A program made the position numbers and the translations under genes. Of a DNA stretch of 24,978 nucleotides, positions 14,930 to 22,387 are shown one piece after another (position 1 is the first letter of the stretch; every line of letters starts with the position of its first letter). The notes beneath the pieces were generated by a model that was given only the letters and a program-made list of their open reading frames with translations, had not been told where the DNA came from and made no database searches. The DNA is from Synergistaceae bacterium (GTDB lineage: Bacteria; Synergistota; Synergistia; Synergistales; Synergistaceae), in NCBI GenBank assembly GCA_031290815.1, contig JAISLO010000016.1, positions 1 through 24,978 of the forward strand, read 5' to 3'.

Positions 14930-15429
14930 TACTTCGCCTCGCTTCCCCCGGCCAGGCCGGTCAGTTTTTTCGCAAGGCTCCAGATCTCGTCGATCAGGCG
15001 CAGCAGCATGACGAGCGCGCCGACGGGCACGGCCGCATATGTGAAAGCCGTCGGAATCTCAAGAGCCGCCGTTATCTGCCCGCGTCTCCAGACGAGCGAG
15101 GTAACCTGAAAGCTCTTGTTGATCAGGAAGATGGTGAATCCGCACCAGATGAGCATTGCCAGCATATCGAGGATAAGTTTTCCGCGCTCGCTCAGATAAT
15201 CGGGGAGAACCTCTATGCGCAAGTGCCGCTTCTTTCTAACGGCGTATCCGGTGCTGAGCCACGTCAGCCAAATAAACAGATATCGTCCCAGTTCCTCGCT
15301 CCACGACAGAGAGCTGCTGAAAATATACCTCATTACAACCTGCAGAAAGATGACGATAACCATCACAAACAGGATCGATATCAAGATCTTTTCCTCTGCG
15401 TCATCCAGAAACGATCTTATCTTGCCCAA
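14929..15429 (-). CDS. dctQ: TRAP transporter small permease, DctQ family
   Basis: A 166-residue membrane protein with four predicted helices: ILISILFVMVIVIFLQVVMRY, the SLSWSEELGRYLFIWLTWL block, ILDMLAMLIWCGFTIFLI and FTYAAVPVGALVMLLRLI. The conserved W-x-E-E-x-x-R-Y motif (SWSEELGRYLF) is diagnostic of DctQ. It forms the membrane complex with DctM. The start is TTG at 15429, eight bases after GGAGGTG, and no ATG lies nearby. A 202-base gap with a large hairpin separates it from dctP, probably lowering permease expression relative to the binding protein. Confidence 0.93.
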   Translation of the reverse strand: MGKIRSFLDDAEEKILISILFVMVIVIFLQVVMRYIFSSSLSWSEELGRYLFIWLTWLSTGYAVRKKRHLRIEVLPDYLSERGKLILDMLAMLIWCGFTIFLINKSFQVTSLVWRRGQITAALEIPTAFTYAAVPVGALVMLLRLIDEIWSLAKKLTGLAGGSEAK

Positions 15430-15506
15430 TAACTCGCACCTCCAACGCGGAAACCAGTCAACAATGACGTTTTGCCAAGAAAACTTGTCAGTCCTGGAAC
15501 AAAGGT

Positions 15507-15605
15507 TCCTTCAAACCACAGGCCGTTTTTTTGACTGCGACGCTGAATCCGGCAAACAATCAGCGCGTACACGGATTCAAGCTCGCCAACCTGTGGTTTG
15601 AAGGA
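15507..15605. repeat. Long hairpin between dctP and dctQ
   Basis: TCCTTCAAACCACAGG (15507-15522) and CCTGTGGTTTGAAGGA (15590-15605) are perfect 16-bp inverted arms. Inside, TGAATCCG (15544-15551) and CGGATTCA (15572-15579) make a second stem, and the flanks of that stem also pair with few mismatches, so the whole 99 bases folds as one extended hairpin. A 5-bp GGAAC/GTTCC hairpin abuts it at 15496-15509. There is no T tract after it on the - strand, so it looks like an mRNA-processing or stability element, or a small repeat insertion, and not a terminator. Confidence 0.7.
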
Positions 15606-15631
15606 CTCGATGGGGCCTCCTCTTAAGATTA

Positions 15632-16621
15632 TTACTTATTCGCCTCTATGACCTCGTTCAGGAAATCCCTGCCTACCTTGTCGGCGAACTGATCGTAGAC
15701 CGGGGCGCTCAGTTTCTTGAACTCGTTTTTCTCGGCTTCCGTCAAATCGTTGACGATCATTCCGGCCTCCTCGAGGAGCTTGAGCATGTTGTTCTCGTCG
15801 GCGATGGTATTCTTTCGCTGTATCTCGGTATAGATCTTTCCTCCCTCTATAATTATTTCCTTGTATTCATCCGGGAGTGACCTGAAAAAGATCTCGCTCA
15901 TCGTCAGAGGCGCGACCGCGTAAAGATGTCCGGTGAGTGAGAGATACTTCTGGACCTCGTAGAACTTTGGAGTGTAGATCAGGTTGAGCGGGCACTCCAT
16001 GGCGTCGACCGTCTTCTGCGACAACGCCGTGTAAAGCTCTCCGAAGTTGATTGGGGTGGGGTTTGCCCCAAAGAGTTTGAACGTTGCGATGTGAATCGGG
16101 TTCTCCATCGTCCTTATCTTGAGCCCGTTCATGTCCGACGGCTTCTTGATGGGGCCGCGGTTGTTCGTCGTGTGTCTGAACCCATTGACGCCATAGCCAA
16201 TGATGCGAAGGTCCTGCTTCTGTATGGCGGCATTCAGTTTTTCCCCAAGCTCTCCGTCGATCAGTTTCTTCGCGGTTGCGTCGTCCTTGAAGAGGAATGG
16301 GAATTCGAATATATTAAAGGAGGGCTCGAACGTCGCAAGAATCGAGCTTCCTATAATTCCAGCCTCTATCGTGCCGAGCTGCATCGCCTCAGTTGCCTCG
16401 CGGTCTCCGGCCAGGGACGCGTTCAGGTGGAGGGAAACCTCGACATCTCCTTTGGTCTTCTCCTCCACGTGTTTTTTGAACTCCTTGAGGGCCGGCGTGC
16501 TCGCATGTTCTTCGTTGCCCACGGAATGGATCTTGATCTTGTACTTTGCCGCGGCCTCGGAACCCGCCGCGGTCAGGAACAGAAGAGACAGAACCAATAA
16601 CAACACTGACAGACGCTTCAT
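15632..16621 (-). CDS. dctP: TRAP transporter solute-binding protein, DctP family
   Basis: A 329-residue periplasmic binding protein. The signal peptide MKRLSVLLLVLSLLFLTAAGSEA is clear. The mature protein shows HSVGNEEHASTPALKEF, ATEAMQLGTIEAGIIG, FEFPFLFKDDATAKKLIDGE, and MNGLKIRTMENPIH, where the arginine should bind the ligand's carboxylate. NPTPINFGELYTALSQKTVDAMECP completes the family pattern. The ligand is therefore probably an organic acid, keto acid or amino acid derivative, in keeping with the enzymes of this operon. ATG 16621 has GGAG eight bases upstream; an open frame continues further upstream but lacks a leader. It follows the dehydrogenase gene after 50 bases. Confidence 0.94.
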   Translation of the reverse strand: MKRLSVLLLVLSLLFLTAAGSEAAAKYKIKIHSVGNEEHASTPALKEFKKHVEEKTKGDVEVSLHLNASLAGDREATEAMQLGTIEAGIIGSSILATFEPSFNIFEFPFLFKDDATAKKLIDGELGEKLNAAIQKQDLRIIGYGVNGFRHTTNNRGPIKKPSDMNGLKIRTMENPIHIATFKLFGANPTPINFGELYTALSQKTVDAMECPLNLIYTPKFYEVQKYLSLTGHLYAVAPLTMSEIFFRSLPDEYKEIIIEGGKIYTEIQRKNTIADENNMLKLLEEAGMIVNDLTEAEKNEFKKLSAPVYDQFADKVGRDFLNEVIEANK

Positions 16622-16671
16622 AACAATCACTCCATTCATTTTGTTTTTATATTTACGTTTGAGCGCTGATT

Positions 16672-17658
16672 TTATACTTTTCTGATGGGAACTCCGTTCA
16701 ACCTGCCGATTGGGATCTTGCCCATTATCACGTCGCGGGCTTCTTCCGCCGCGGTGGTCCTGAGTTTTTTGAGGGCGTCGGAGGAGTACCACGCGGTGTG
16801 CGGGGTGAAGAAAAGCCTCTTCTCGCTGAACATCGGATGGTTCATATCGGGGGAGAACTCACCCTCGATCACATCGAATCCGGCCCCGGCTATGACGCCC
16901 TCCTTCAGAGCCGCAACGAGCGCCTCCATATCGACCAAGGGGCCGCGCGCCGTGTTTATGAGGTGTGCTGTGGGTTTCATGAGACGGATTCTCCTGTCGT
17001 CGATCAGGTGGAAGGTCTCGCGGGTCGAGGGAACGTGTACGCTCACAATGTCCGACTCGCGGAGGAGATCGTCGAGGTCATCCTTTACCGTTACACCTAG
17101 TTCGGCCGCGGCATCACGGTTTATAAAAGGATCGCAGGCCATCACCTCGCCGAACAGGGGGCGAGCCTTGCGAGCCAGCAGCCTTCCTATCTTGCCGAAA
17201 CCAACTATGCCCAAGATCATCCTGCCTATTCGCTTGGGGACAGGGTAACTCATGTGGTGCCATTTCTTCTCCTGCTGTATCGTCCAGTTGTAGTGCGGCA
17301 TATACCTGGCGAGGGCCAGGGCGAACGCCAGCGCGTGATCCGAGACCTCCTCCAGGTTGAAGTCCGGAACGTTGCACATCATTATTCCAAATTCCGTGGC
17401 AGCCTCGACATCCACATTGTCCACGCCCATCCCGTGCCTTATGATCGCCCTGCACCTCTTGGCGCGGGACAGGATATTCCTGTCTATGACGGCGTTAGCG
17501 ACTATCATCGCGTCCATCTCGGGGATGACCTTGTCGAATTCCTCCATGTTGTTGACGATAACAATCTCGGCGCCGGATTCCTCGATGATGGGACGCTCTA
17601 TTTCGTCTATTCCGTCATCGCAAACTACGCTGAATATAACAACCAGCGGTCTTGACAC
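16672..17658 (-). CDS. D-2-hydroxyacid dehydrogenase, NAD-binding
   Basis: A 328-residue cytoplasmic oxidoreductase of the phosphoglycerate/D-lactate dehydrogenase family. The Rossmann motif LGIVGFGKIGRLLARKA holds GxGxxG at about 153-158, followed by an aspartate at the end of strand two (ACDPF), which favours NAD over NADP. Catalytic Arg 238 is in LINTARGPLVD, the glutamate is in GFDVIEGEFS, and His 287 is in FTPHTAWYS. The reaction is reversible reduction of a 2-keto acid to a D-2-hydroxy acid. The start is GTG at 17658, with AGGAGG seven bases upstream; the open frame extends 19 codons further but without a Shine-Dalgarno. It is the first gene of the TRAP operon, behind a near-consensus promoter. 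Confidence 0.88.
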   Translation of the reverse strand: MSRPLVVIFSVVCDDGIDEIERPIIEESGAEIVIVNNMEEFDKVIPEMDAMIVANAVIDRNILSRAKRCRAIIRHGMGVDNVDVEAATEFGIMMCNVPDFNLEEVSDHALAFALALARYMPHYNWTIQQEKKWHHMSYPVPKRIGRMILGIVGFGKIGRLLARKARPLFGEVMACDPFINRDAAAELGVTVKDDLDDLLRESDIVSVHVPSTRETFHLIDDRRIRLMKPTAHLINTARGPLVDMEALVAALKEGVIAGAGFDVIEGEFSPDMNHPMFSEKRLFFTPHTAWYSSDALKKLRTTAAEEARDVIMGKIPIGRLNGVPIRKV

Positions 17659-17809
17659 AAACCTGCCTCCTCTCCATGACTTCACATCCAGCTGACGAAA
17701 TAATCCATTGACCATACAAAACCGAACTCATGCGGTCATTCACTCATTCAAGTCCCCCTACAATCTTGCCAGTTTATTTAATACAGAATATAAAACTTTT
17801 CTTTAAAAT

Positions 17810-17838
17810 ATCTTATCCTTCTTCCAGTTATTTGTCAA
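17810..17838 (-). promoter_or_regulatory. Strong sigma-70-type promoter of the TRAP/dehydrogenase operon
   Basis: On the - strand TTGACA (17838-17833), a 17-base spacer and TAAGAT (17815-17810) match the consensus closely. Transcription would start near 17803, leaving a leader of about 145 bases that is AT-rich and contains no riboswitch I recognise. The region just downstream of it is a likely place for a repressor, but no clear operator is seen. Confidence 0.75.
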
Positions 17839-17994
17839 CTTGATTTCATGGCCGTGTCACTCGCAGGGCAAACGCATCAAAATGCTGACCAATATAGATA
17901 AAGATGGCGGAAGCGTTTATGATGAGAGGATCCAGGGAGCTGGCTCCATGGCGGGGTGTGGGGCGGAGCCTCACGGTCTTGATTTCCCGTGTTT
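17839..17994. other. Intergenic stretch downstream of comEC
   Basis: This 156-base stretch lies between the end of comEC and the TRAP operon promoter, both on the - strand. On the - strand GGCTCC and GGAGCC can pair around a 17-base loop, but there is no T tract, so no terminator is called. I looked here for the missing metallo-beta-lactamase domain of ComEC in other frames and saw none. Confidence 0.4.
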
Positions 17995-19431
17995 TTACAG
18001 CAGCAGGAACACGCCGGCAAGGCTGATTCCAGAGGCGAACGCCGCGCGCGTTTGGGAGAAACCTGACGCGCCCGCGAAGAAATACGTCAGAGCGGGTGCG
18101 CATAACAGGACGAGCCAGTTCGAAAAAGATGTCTCCCAGGGGAATAGGACCAGTATGTTCAACGACAGGACCTCCCACCTTTCGAAGAGAAATTCGGCGA
18201 CAGCCGAGGCCGCGCTGCCGCCCGGAATCCCCAGCAGCGCCGGAAGGGACAGGATCCACGATACCGGAAAGAGGATGGCGAACGCCGGCAGGGACAGAAA
18301 ATTCGCAGCCAGCCCCGCCAGCGGGACGGAGCCAAACGTCCACGCGGCCTGGACCGATGTGGCGAGCCACGCGAGCGGGCTGGCAAGAGCGGCCTTGACC
18401 GGCCGGCTGAGCTCGCTTCTGGCCAGGGCGGTTATCGCTAGCACGGCGAGCATCGACAGCCTCCACCCGATGTCCCAGAAGAGCCACGGGTTGGCCAGCA
18501 GCATCGCGGATCCCGCCGCGCACGCTGAATTGAAGCCGTTGCCGAGCCGCCCGACGACCCTGCCGGCAATCATGATCTCGATCATGAACGCCGCCCTGAG
18601 CGAGCTTGGCGACGCGCCGGCCAGGAGAACGTACAGCCAGATCGCGGCGCTTATGGCGTACAGCCTGAACCTGAATCGCTTCATGAAAAACCAGCAGACG
18701 GCGAAGGCTATGCCAACGTGGAACCCGGACACCGCCAGGATGTGCGACGTTCCCACCGACCTGTGGAGCTCGGACAATATCTCGTCCCTCTCCCCCGTCA
18801 GGGACGCGAGCGCGTAGCCGGCTGTCCTCGGCGGCAAAACCTCGGAGATCCTCCTGCTCAGGCTGTCGCGCCACGCGGCAGGCCCCAGAGACCTGCCCGC
18901 CGCTTTGCAGGACGACACCTGGACAGCGCTCGACGCGCCCTTAGCCAGCCAATACAGGCGCTCGTCAAACTCCCTCGAAGCTCTGGCCCGCTTGAATGGA
19001 ACGGAGACGCCGGAGAACTCGACCACATCCCCCGTCCTTATTCCGGAGCCAGCGTCGAGGCGGAGGACGAAAACACCGGAGGCGCTTTTGACCAGCGCTG
19101 ACGCTTCCCTGCCCCACTTCCGGGCCGAGAGCACGGTCCCGCGCTCATGAACCGTTCTCGGCGGTTCATCACCCCTGGAGATGACGAACGATATGTAGAA
19201 CAGGCCCAAAAACGTCAACACGAGCAGAACGGCCGAGACTTGAAGGGAGGATCGGTTTGGATGTCCGGTCCCGAGCGCGGCCCAGCCGACTGACGCGAGC
19301 AGCGATATGATGAAAGCCGCGGGAAACGGGTACGCATAGGTTCCGAAGAGCGCTGAAAATATCGAGAACGACAGAAGGGGCAGAAATGCCGGCACCTCCG
19401 AGAGAGGCGTCCTGTACATGGAGGGGCTCAA
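17995..19431 (-). CDS. comEC: ComEC/Rec2 competence membrane channel, short form
   Basis: A 478-residue polytopic membrane protein for DNA uptake across the inner membrane. N-terminal helices are followed by a DUF4131-like beta region (VLSARKWG to VEFSGVSVPF), and then the competence domain with GERDEILSELHRSVGTSHIL leading into AVSGFHVGIAFAV, the family hallmark, and a series of helices to the C-terminus. Full ComEC proteins are usually 700-800 residues with a C-terminal metallo-beta-lactamase domain; that domain is absent here and the frame ends right after a membrane helix. TTG at 19431 has GAGGCGG upstream; ATG at 19419 is the alternative. The gene begins 14 bases after comEA, so the two are in one operon with miaB. 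Confidence 0.85.
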   Translation of the reverse strand: MSPSMYRTPLSEVPAFLPLLSFSIFSALFGTYAYPFPAAFIISLLASVGWAALGTGHPNRSSLQVSAVLLVLTFLGLFYISFVISRGDEPPRTVHERGTVLSARKWGREASALVKSASGVFVLRLDAGSGIRTGDVVEFSGVSVPFKRARASREFDERLYWLAKGASSAVQVSSCKAAGRSLGPAAWRDSLSRRISEVLPPRTAGYALASLTGERDEILSELHRSVGTSHILAVSGFHVGIAFAVCWFFMKRFRFRLYAISAAIWLYVLLAGASPSSLRAAFMIEIMIAGRVVGRLGNGFNSACAAGSAMLLANPWLFWDIGWRLSMLAVLAITALARSELSRPVKAALASPLAWLATSVQAAWTFGSVPLAGLAANFLSLPAFAILFPVSWILSLPALLGIPGGSAASAVAEFLFERWEVLSLNILVLFPWETSFSNWLVLLCAPALTYFFAGASGFSQTRAAFASGISLAGVFLLL

Positions 19432-19445
19432 CGATCGAAACCGCC

Positions 19446-20129
19446 TCAGTCCTTGACCGAAACCAGGTCTTTGAGCGATTCGAAGCGCTTTGCCCCGATG
19501 CCCCTCACCTCCATGAGGCCCTCTGGAGTGGCGAACGGACCGTTTTGCTCCCTGTAGCTGACTATGGCCTGCGACAGTTTTGGCCCTATTCCCGGAAGCG
19601 CCAGCATCTCGTCCGCCGTCGCCCTGTTTATGTTTATCCTAGCCGATGCGCCCGCCTGCTTGGACGAGGCGGCAGGGCGCGCCGCCGCTCCAGAGGTCCC
19701 GGCCTGTACGCCGGATGGGCGCGCCGCCTGAGACGCTTCGCCCTGCGCCTTCGCCTCGCCCTTCCTGGGCACCTTTATGTGCGCTTCGTCCTCGATGCGC
19801 TCCGCGAGATTTATGGCCTCGGGATCGGCATTGGAGGAAAAACCGCCGGCGCCGGCCACAGCGTCCAACACCCTGCTTCCGGCCGGCACCTCGTACACCC
19901 CGGGGCTCATGACGGCGCCCGTCACATACACCACCCACTTACCGTCCTCGCGGCCGGAGGCCTGACCTTGTCCGCGATCCTCAGCGAACTCGTCCGGCGC
20001 GACGGGAGCGGGGCCCTTATCCGCAAAATTCCCGTGAAACGCCGATACGAGCAGGAACGCAGCGATCAGACACGCCGCTCCTCCGATTCCCAGCGCCCAT
20101 TTTTTAGCCCCGTCCTCCAGCCTGATCAT
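19446..20129 (-). CDS. comEA: ComEA helix-hairpin-helix DNA receptor
   Basis: A 227-residue competence protein. A single membrane helix at about 12-31 (ALGIGGAACLIAAFLLVSA) anchors it outside the inner membrane. An SLBB domain follows (VVYVTGAVMSPGVYEVPAGS and VLDAVAGAGGF), then a low-complexity linker rich in alanine, and at the C-terminus two helix-hairpin-helix motifs: ININRATADEMLALPGIGPK and the second copy around EVRGIGAKRFESL. It binds double-stranded DNA and hands it to ComEC. The ATG overlaps the miaB stop by four bases (ATGA), so coupling to miaB is expected. Confidence 0.93.
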   Translation of the reverse strand: MIRLEDGAKKWALGIGGAACLIAAFLLVSAFHGNFADKGPAPVAPDEFAEDRGQGQASGREDGKWVVYVTGAVMSPGVYEVPAGSRVLDAVAGAGGFSSNADPEAINLAERIEDEAHIKVPRKGEAKAQGEASQAARPSGVQAGTSGAAARPAASSKQAGASARININRATADEMLALPGIGPKLSQAIVSYREQNGPFATPEGLMEVRGIGAKRFESLKDLVSVKD

Positions 20130-21502
20130 ATCAATTCACCCTCGAGACACCATGCCGTCGAACCCGTTATCCGAACCGACCGAATCTCCCCCGTCATCTC
20201 GGACGGGGCTCTTACCAGCACTACCTTGTCCGTGACGGTTCGTCCCTGCAGCAGGCCCTCGACCCTGGGAGCCGGATCGTCGAGCATGACGCCGCACGTT
20301 GTTCCCTCCAGAGACTTGTTTATTTCCTTTGATATGCCGAACTGAACGTCGTTTATGACCGCCAGTCTGCGGGCCCTCTCCTCCCTGGGCACCTGATCGG
20401 TTCTCGCGGCCGCCGGAGTCCCCTCCCTCGGGGAGAACGCGGCGGAGTGCACCAGGTCGAACCTGACTGACTCGATGAGCGACAGAGAGTCGAGGAACTC
20501 GTCCTCGGTCTCCCCGGGGAAACCGACTATGAGGTCTGTCGTCAGTCCCACGTTCGGAAGCGCGGTCCTGATCCTTCCGACGACGTCCAAGTACTCATCC
20601 CTGGTGTACTTCCTGTTCATCTCCCGGAGTACCTTGTCGCTGCCGGACTGAACCGGCAGGTTGATTGACGGGCAGATGTTTCCGGCGTCATCGGAGCTCA
20701 TCACGTCCAATATGTCCTGACCGAAGTCTATGGGGTGCGATGTGGTAAAGCGCAGGCGCTTCAACCCGCTAACCGACGCTGCGTCCGAGAGAAGACCGGC
20801 GAAGCGGTACGCCCCATTAACGCCGCAGAAATCTCTGCCGTAGCTGTTGACGTTCTGACCGAGCAGCGTCACCTCGACGGCTCCTGCCGACACGAGGCCG
20901 TTTATTACATTTAATATGTCTTCGGGTTCCCTGGAACTGAACCCGCCCCTCACGTATGGCACGATGCAGTAGGAGCAGAATTGGTCGCAGCCGTTGGCGA
21001 TCGTGACATAGGCCTTGTGGGGCCTGCCGCGCGAAACCGGCATTTCGTGAAGGTCCTCCGTCCCGTGCCTGTCCTCGTCCAAGATGATCCTCGTCCTGCC
21101 ATCCTCCGCGCTCGCCGCTATCGAAGCCGGCACAGCGCCCAGCCGCCTGGGCCCTGCGACGACCTTCACCCACGGAAACCTGCGCGCCACGCTCTCCCCC
21201 ACGCGCTGAGCCATGCACCCGACAAGGGCGACGCTGGGCCTGCCGTACCGCTCCCATTGTGGCCGGAACCTGCCGAGTTCGCTTATGACCTTCTGCTCCG
21301 CCTTGTCTCTTATACTGCACGTGACGAATATCGCGACATCGGCGTCGAGCGCGTTTTCCATCTCGCTCCAGCCGAGCGAGTTCATTGCGCCCCTCAGCCG
21401 GTCGCCGTCGTATACGTTCATCTGGCACCCAAACACCCTTATCGAAAAAGTCAGAGGATCACAGCAACTTTTAACTGACACCTTGTTATCACCTTCGCCC
21501 AT
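20126..21502 (-). CDS. miaB: tRNA-2-methylthio-N6-dimethylallyladenosine synthase MiaB
   Basis: A 458-residue radical-SAM methylthiotransferase that adds a methylthio group to i6A37 of tRNAs reading UNN codons. The N-terminal UPF0004 domain carries the three cysteines of the auxiliary cluster: FGCQMNVYDGDRL, IFVTCSIRDKAEQ and VGCMAQRVG. The radical-SAM motif is CDQFCSYC within NGCDQFCSYCIVPYVRG. SREPEDI, LLGQNVNSYG and GFPGETEDEF are further family signatures; a TRAM domain ends the protein. The start is uncertain: GTG at 21523 sits too close to the predicted +1, ATG at 21502 is adopted, and an in-frame GTG about seven codons on is preceded by AAGGTG. Confidence 0.93.
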   Translation of the reverse strand: MGEGDNKVSVKSCCDPLTFSIRVFGCQMNVYDGDRLRGAMNSLGWSEMENALDADVAIFVTCSIRDKAEQKVISELGRFRPQWERYGRPSVALVGCMAQRVGESVARRFPWVKVVAGPRRLGAVPASIAASAEDGRTRIILDEDRHGTEDLHEMPVSRGRPHKAYVTIANGCDQFCSYCIVPYVRGGFSSREPEDILNVINGLVSAGAVEVTLLGQNVNSYGRDFCGVNGAYRFAGLLSDAASVSGLKRLRFTTSHPIDFGQDILDVMSSDDAGNICPSINLPVQSGSDKVLREMNRKYTRDEYLDVVGRIRTALPNVGLTTDLIVGFPGETEDEFLDSLSLIESVRFDLVHSAAFSPREGTPAAARTDQVPREERARRLAVINDVQFGISKEINKSLEGTTCGVMLDDPAPRVEGLLQGRTVTDKVVLVRAPSEMTGEIRSVRITGSTAWCLEGELI

Positions 21503-21527
21503 GTTTACGCGCGCTGAAAGCACCTAT

Positions 21528-21567
21528 ATATGATATTATCATATCCGTACGCCTCATGCGGCGTCAA
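21528..21567 (-). promoter_or_regulatory. miaB: miaB promoter with a palindromic operator over the -10
   Basis: On the - strand TTGACG (21567-21562), an 18-base spacer and TATGAT (21543-21538) make a good promoter. The -10 is part of the 17-bp palindrome ATATGATATTATCATAT at 21528-21544. Because the palindrome reads TATGAT on both strands, it could also act as the -10 of a divergent promoter for the small exported protein gene to the right, or as a repressor site controlling both. Confidence 0.6.
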
Positions 21568-21594
21568 TTCGATTTCAAAGGGGATGATATTCAA

Positions 21595-22077
21595 GTGATC
21601 TCAAAAAAAATATTCAGACTGTCGCTGGTCATGGCCTTGGTTGTTCTGGCCGCTGGCGTCTGCTGGGCGGCTTCGTTCTCGCTGCCGGAGATCGATGGGT
21701 GGAAGTGCGGGGAGATCATGTCCGCAGACTTTGATGCAGTGTCTGGAAATCAGGGGTATTGGCTCCAGCGCGATTACACGACTCCCTCCGGGACGCCGAT
21801 CGAGGCCATCCTGATGGGCGGGAAGGGGCCGGGCAATCTGAGAATGCCGCCGCCCGGGACGGACTCGGCAACCGGAGTCTACGGTGACGGCGGAACTTTC
21901 AGGACGCTCCGAGCGGGCGGATTTCCGGCCATACTCGAAAACCGTCCGCTGCTCGGGCTGTCCCTCTCCGTAAATTTGGGCGGCGCGACCGTCACATTCG
22001 AGAGCGCCAGGTTCGCCCTGTCCGAGGATGAATTCATCGAGGCGGCGTCAGTCATCATCCGGTCCATGAATCCATGA
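21595..22077 (+). CDS. Small exported protein of unknown function
   Basis: A protein of about 160 residues that I do not recognise. It begins with a signal peptide (MISKKIFRLSLVMALVVLAAG, then VCWA before the likely cleavage site), so it is probably periplasmic; the cysteine near the end of the leader does not fit a lipobox. The mature part starts SFSLPEIDGWKCGE and is predicted to be mostly strands, with proline/glycine-rich turns (MPPPGTDSATG) and a C-terminal helix (SEDEFIEAASVIIRSM). GTG 21595 is preceded by AAGGGG at 11 bases; the frame opens further upstream at ATG 21556, but that ATG is inside the miaB promoter. It is transcribed alone and ends before a hairpin. Confidence 0.6.
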   Translation: MISKKIFRLSLVMALVVLAAGVCWAASFSLPEIDGWKCGEIMSADFDAVSGNQGYWLQRDYTTPSGTPIEAILMGGKGPGNLRMPPPGTDSATGVYGDGGTFRTLRAGGFPAILENRPLLGLSLSVNLGGATVTFESARFALSEDEFIEAASVIIRSMNP

Positions 22078-22080
22078 AAT

Positions 22081-22104
22081 GACCCCCCAATGCAGAGGGG
22101 GGTC
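22081..22104. terminator. Hairpin between convergent genes, probable terminator
   Basis: GACCCCCC (22081-22088) and GGGGGGTC (22097-22104) form a perfect 8-bp GC-rich stem with an 8-base loop, between the exported protein gene and the rubredoxin gene. On the - strand it is followed by ATTTC, so it fits better as the end of the rubredoxin transcript; the T tract is short on both sides. Confidence 0.6.
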
Positions 22105-22135
22105 AAGCTGGAGCAGGTTTACTTTTTCTCAGCGC

Positions 22136-22294
22136 CTACTCAGGTTCGAACATGTCCTTTCCCACTCCGCATAACGGACACACCCAGTCATCCGGTAAGT
22201 TCTCGAACGCCGTTCCCGGGGCGATGCCCGAGTCGGGATCCCCCGCCGCTGGATCGTAGCTGTAGCCGCACACTGAACAGATCTGCTTTTTCAT
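22136..22294 (-). CDS. Rubredoxin
   Basis: A small iron protein of 52 residues. The four iron ligands are Cys 6, Cys 9, Cys 39 and Cys 42, in ICSVCGYSYDP and VCPLCGVGK, with the conserved aromatic Tyr 11, Trp 37 and Phe 49 positions and the FENLPDDWVCP block. Rubredoxins carry single electrons in anaerobes, commonly to oxygen- or superoxide-reducing enzymes. Length and spacing are normal. GGGAGGG lies ten bases before the ATG. It is downstream of pgsA on the same strand after 93 bases, so it may be in the same transcript. Confidence 0.95.
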   Translation of the reverse strand: MKKQICSVCGYSYDPAAGDPDSGIAPGTAFENLPDDWVCPLCGVGKDMFEPE

Positions 22295-22387
22295 AGGTAG
22301 TCAACCCTCCCTGGAATATCGCGGCCCACTTGGGGCTCGCCTGTCGGTTGCCGAGATTGCATATACTACTCCATAAACCGCGGGCGG

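Noticed and set aside
17846..18874. Long - strand frame of 342 codons in the comEC region.
   Set aside because: A shadow of comEC in another frame, with arginine-rich composition and no motifs.
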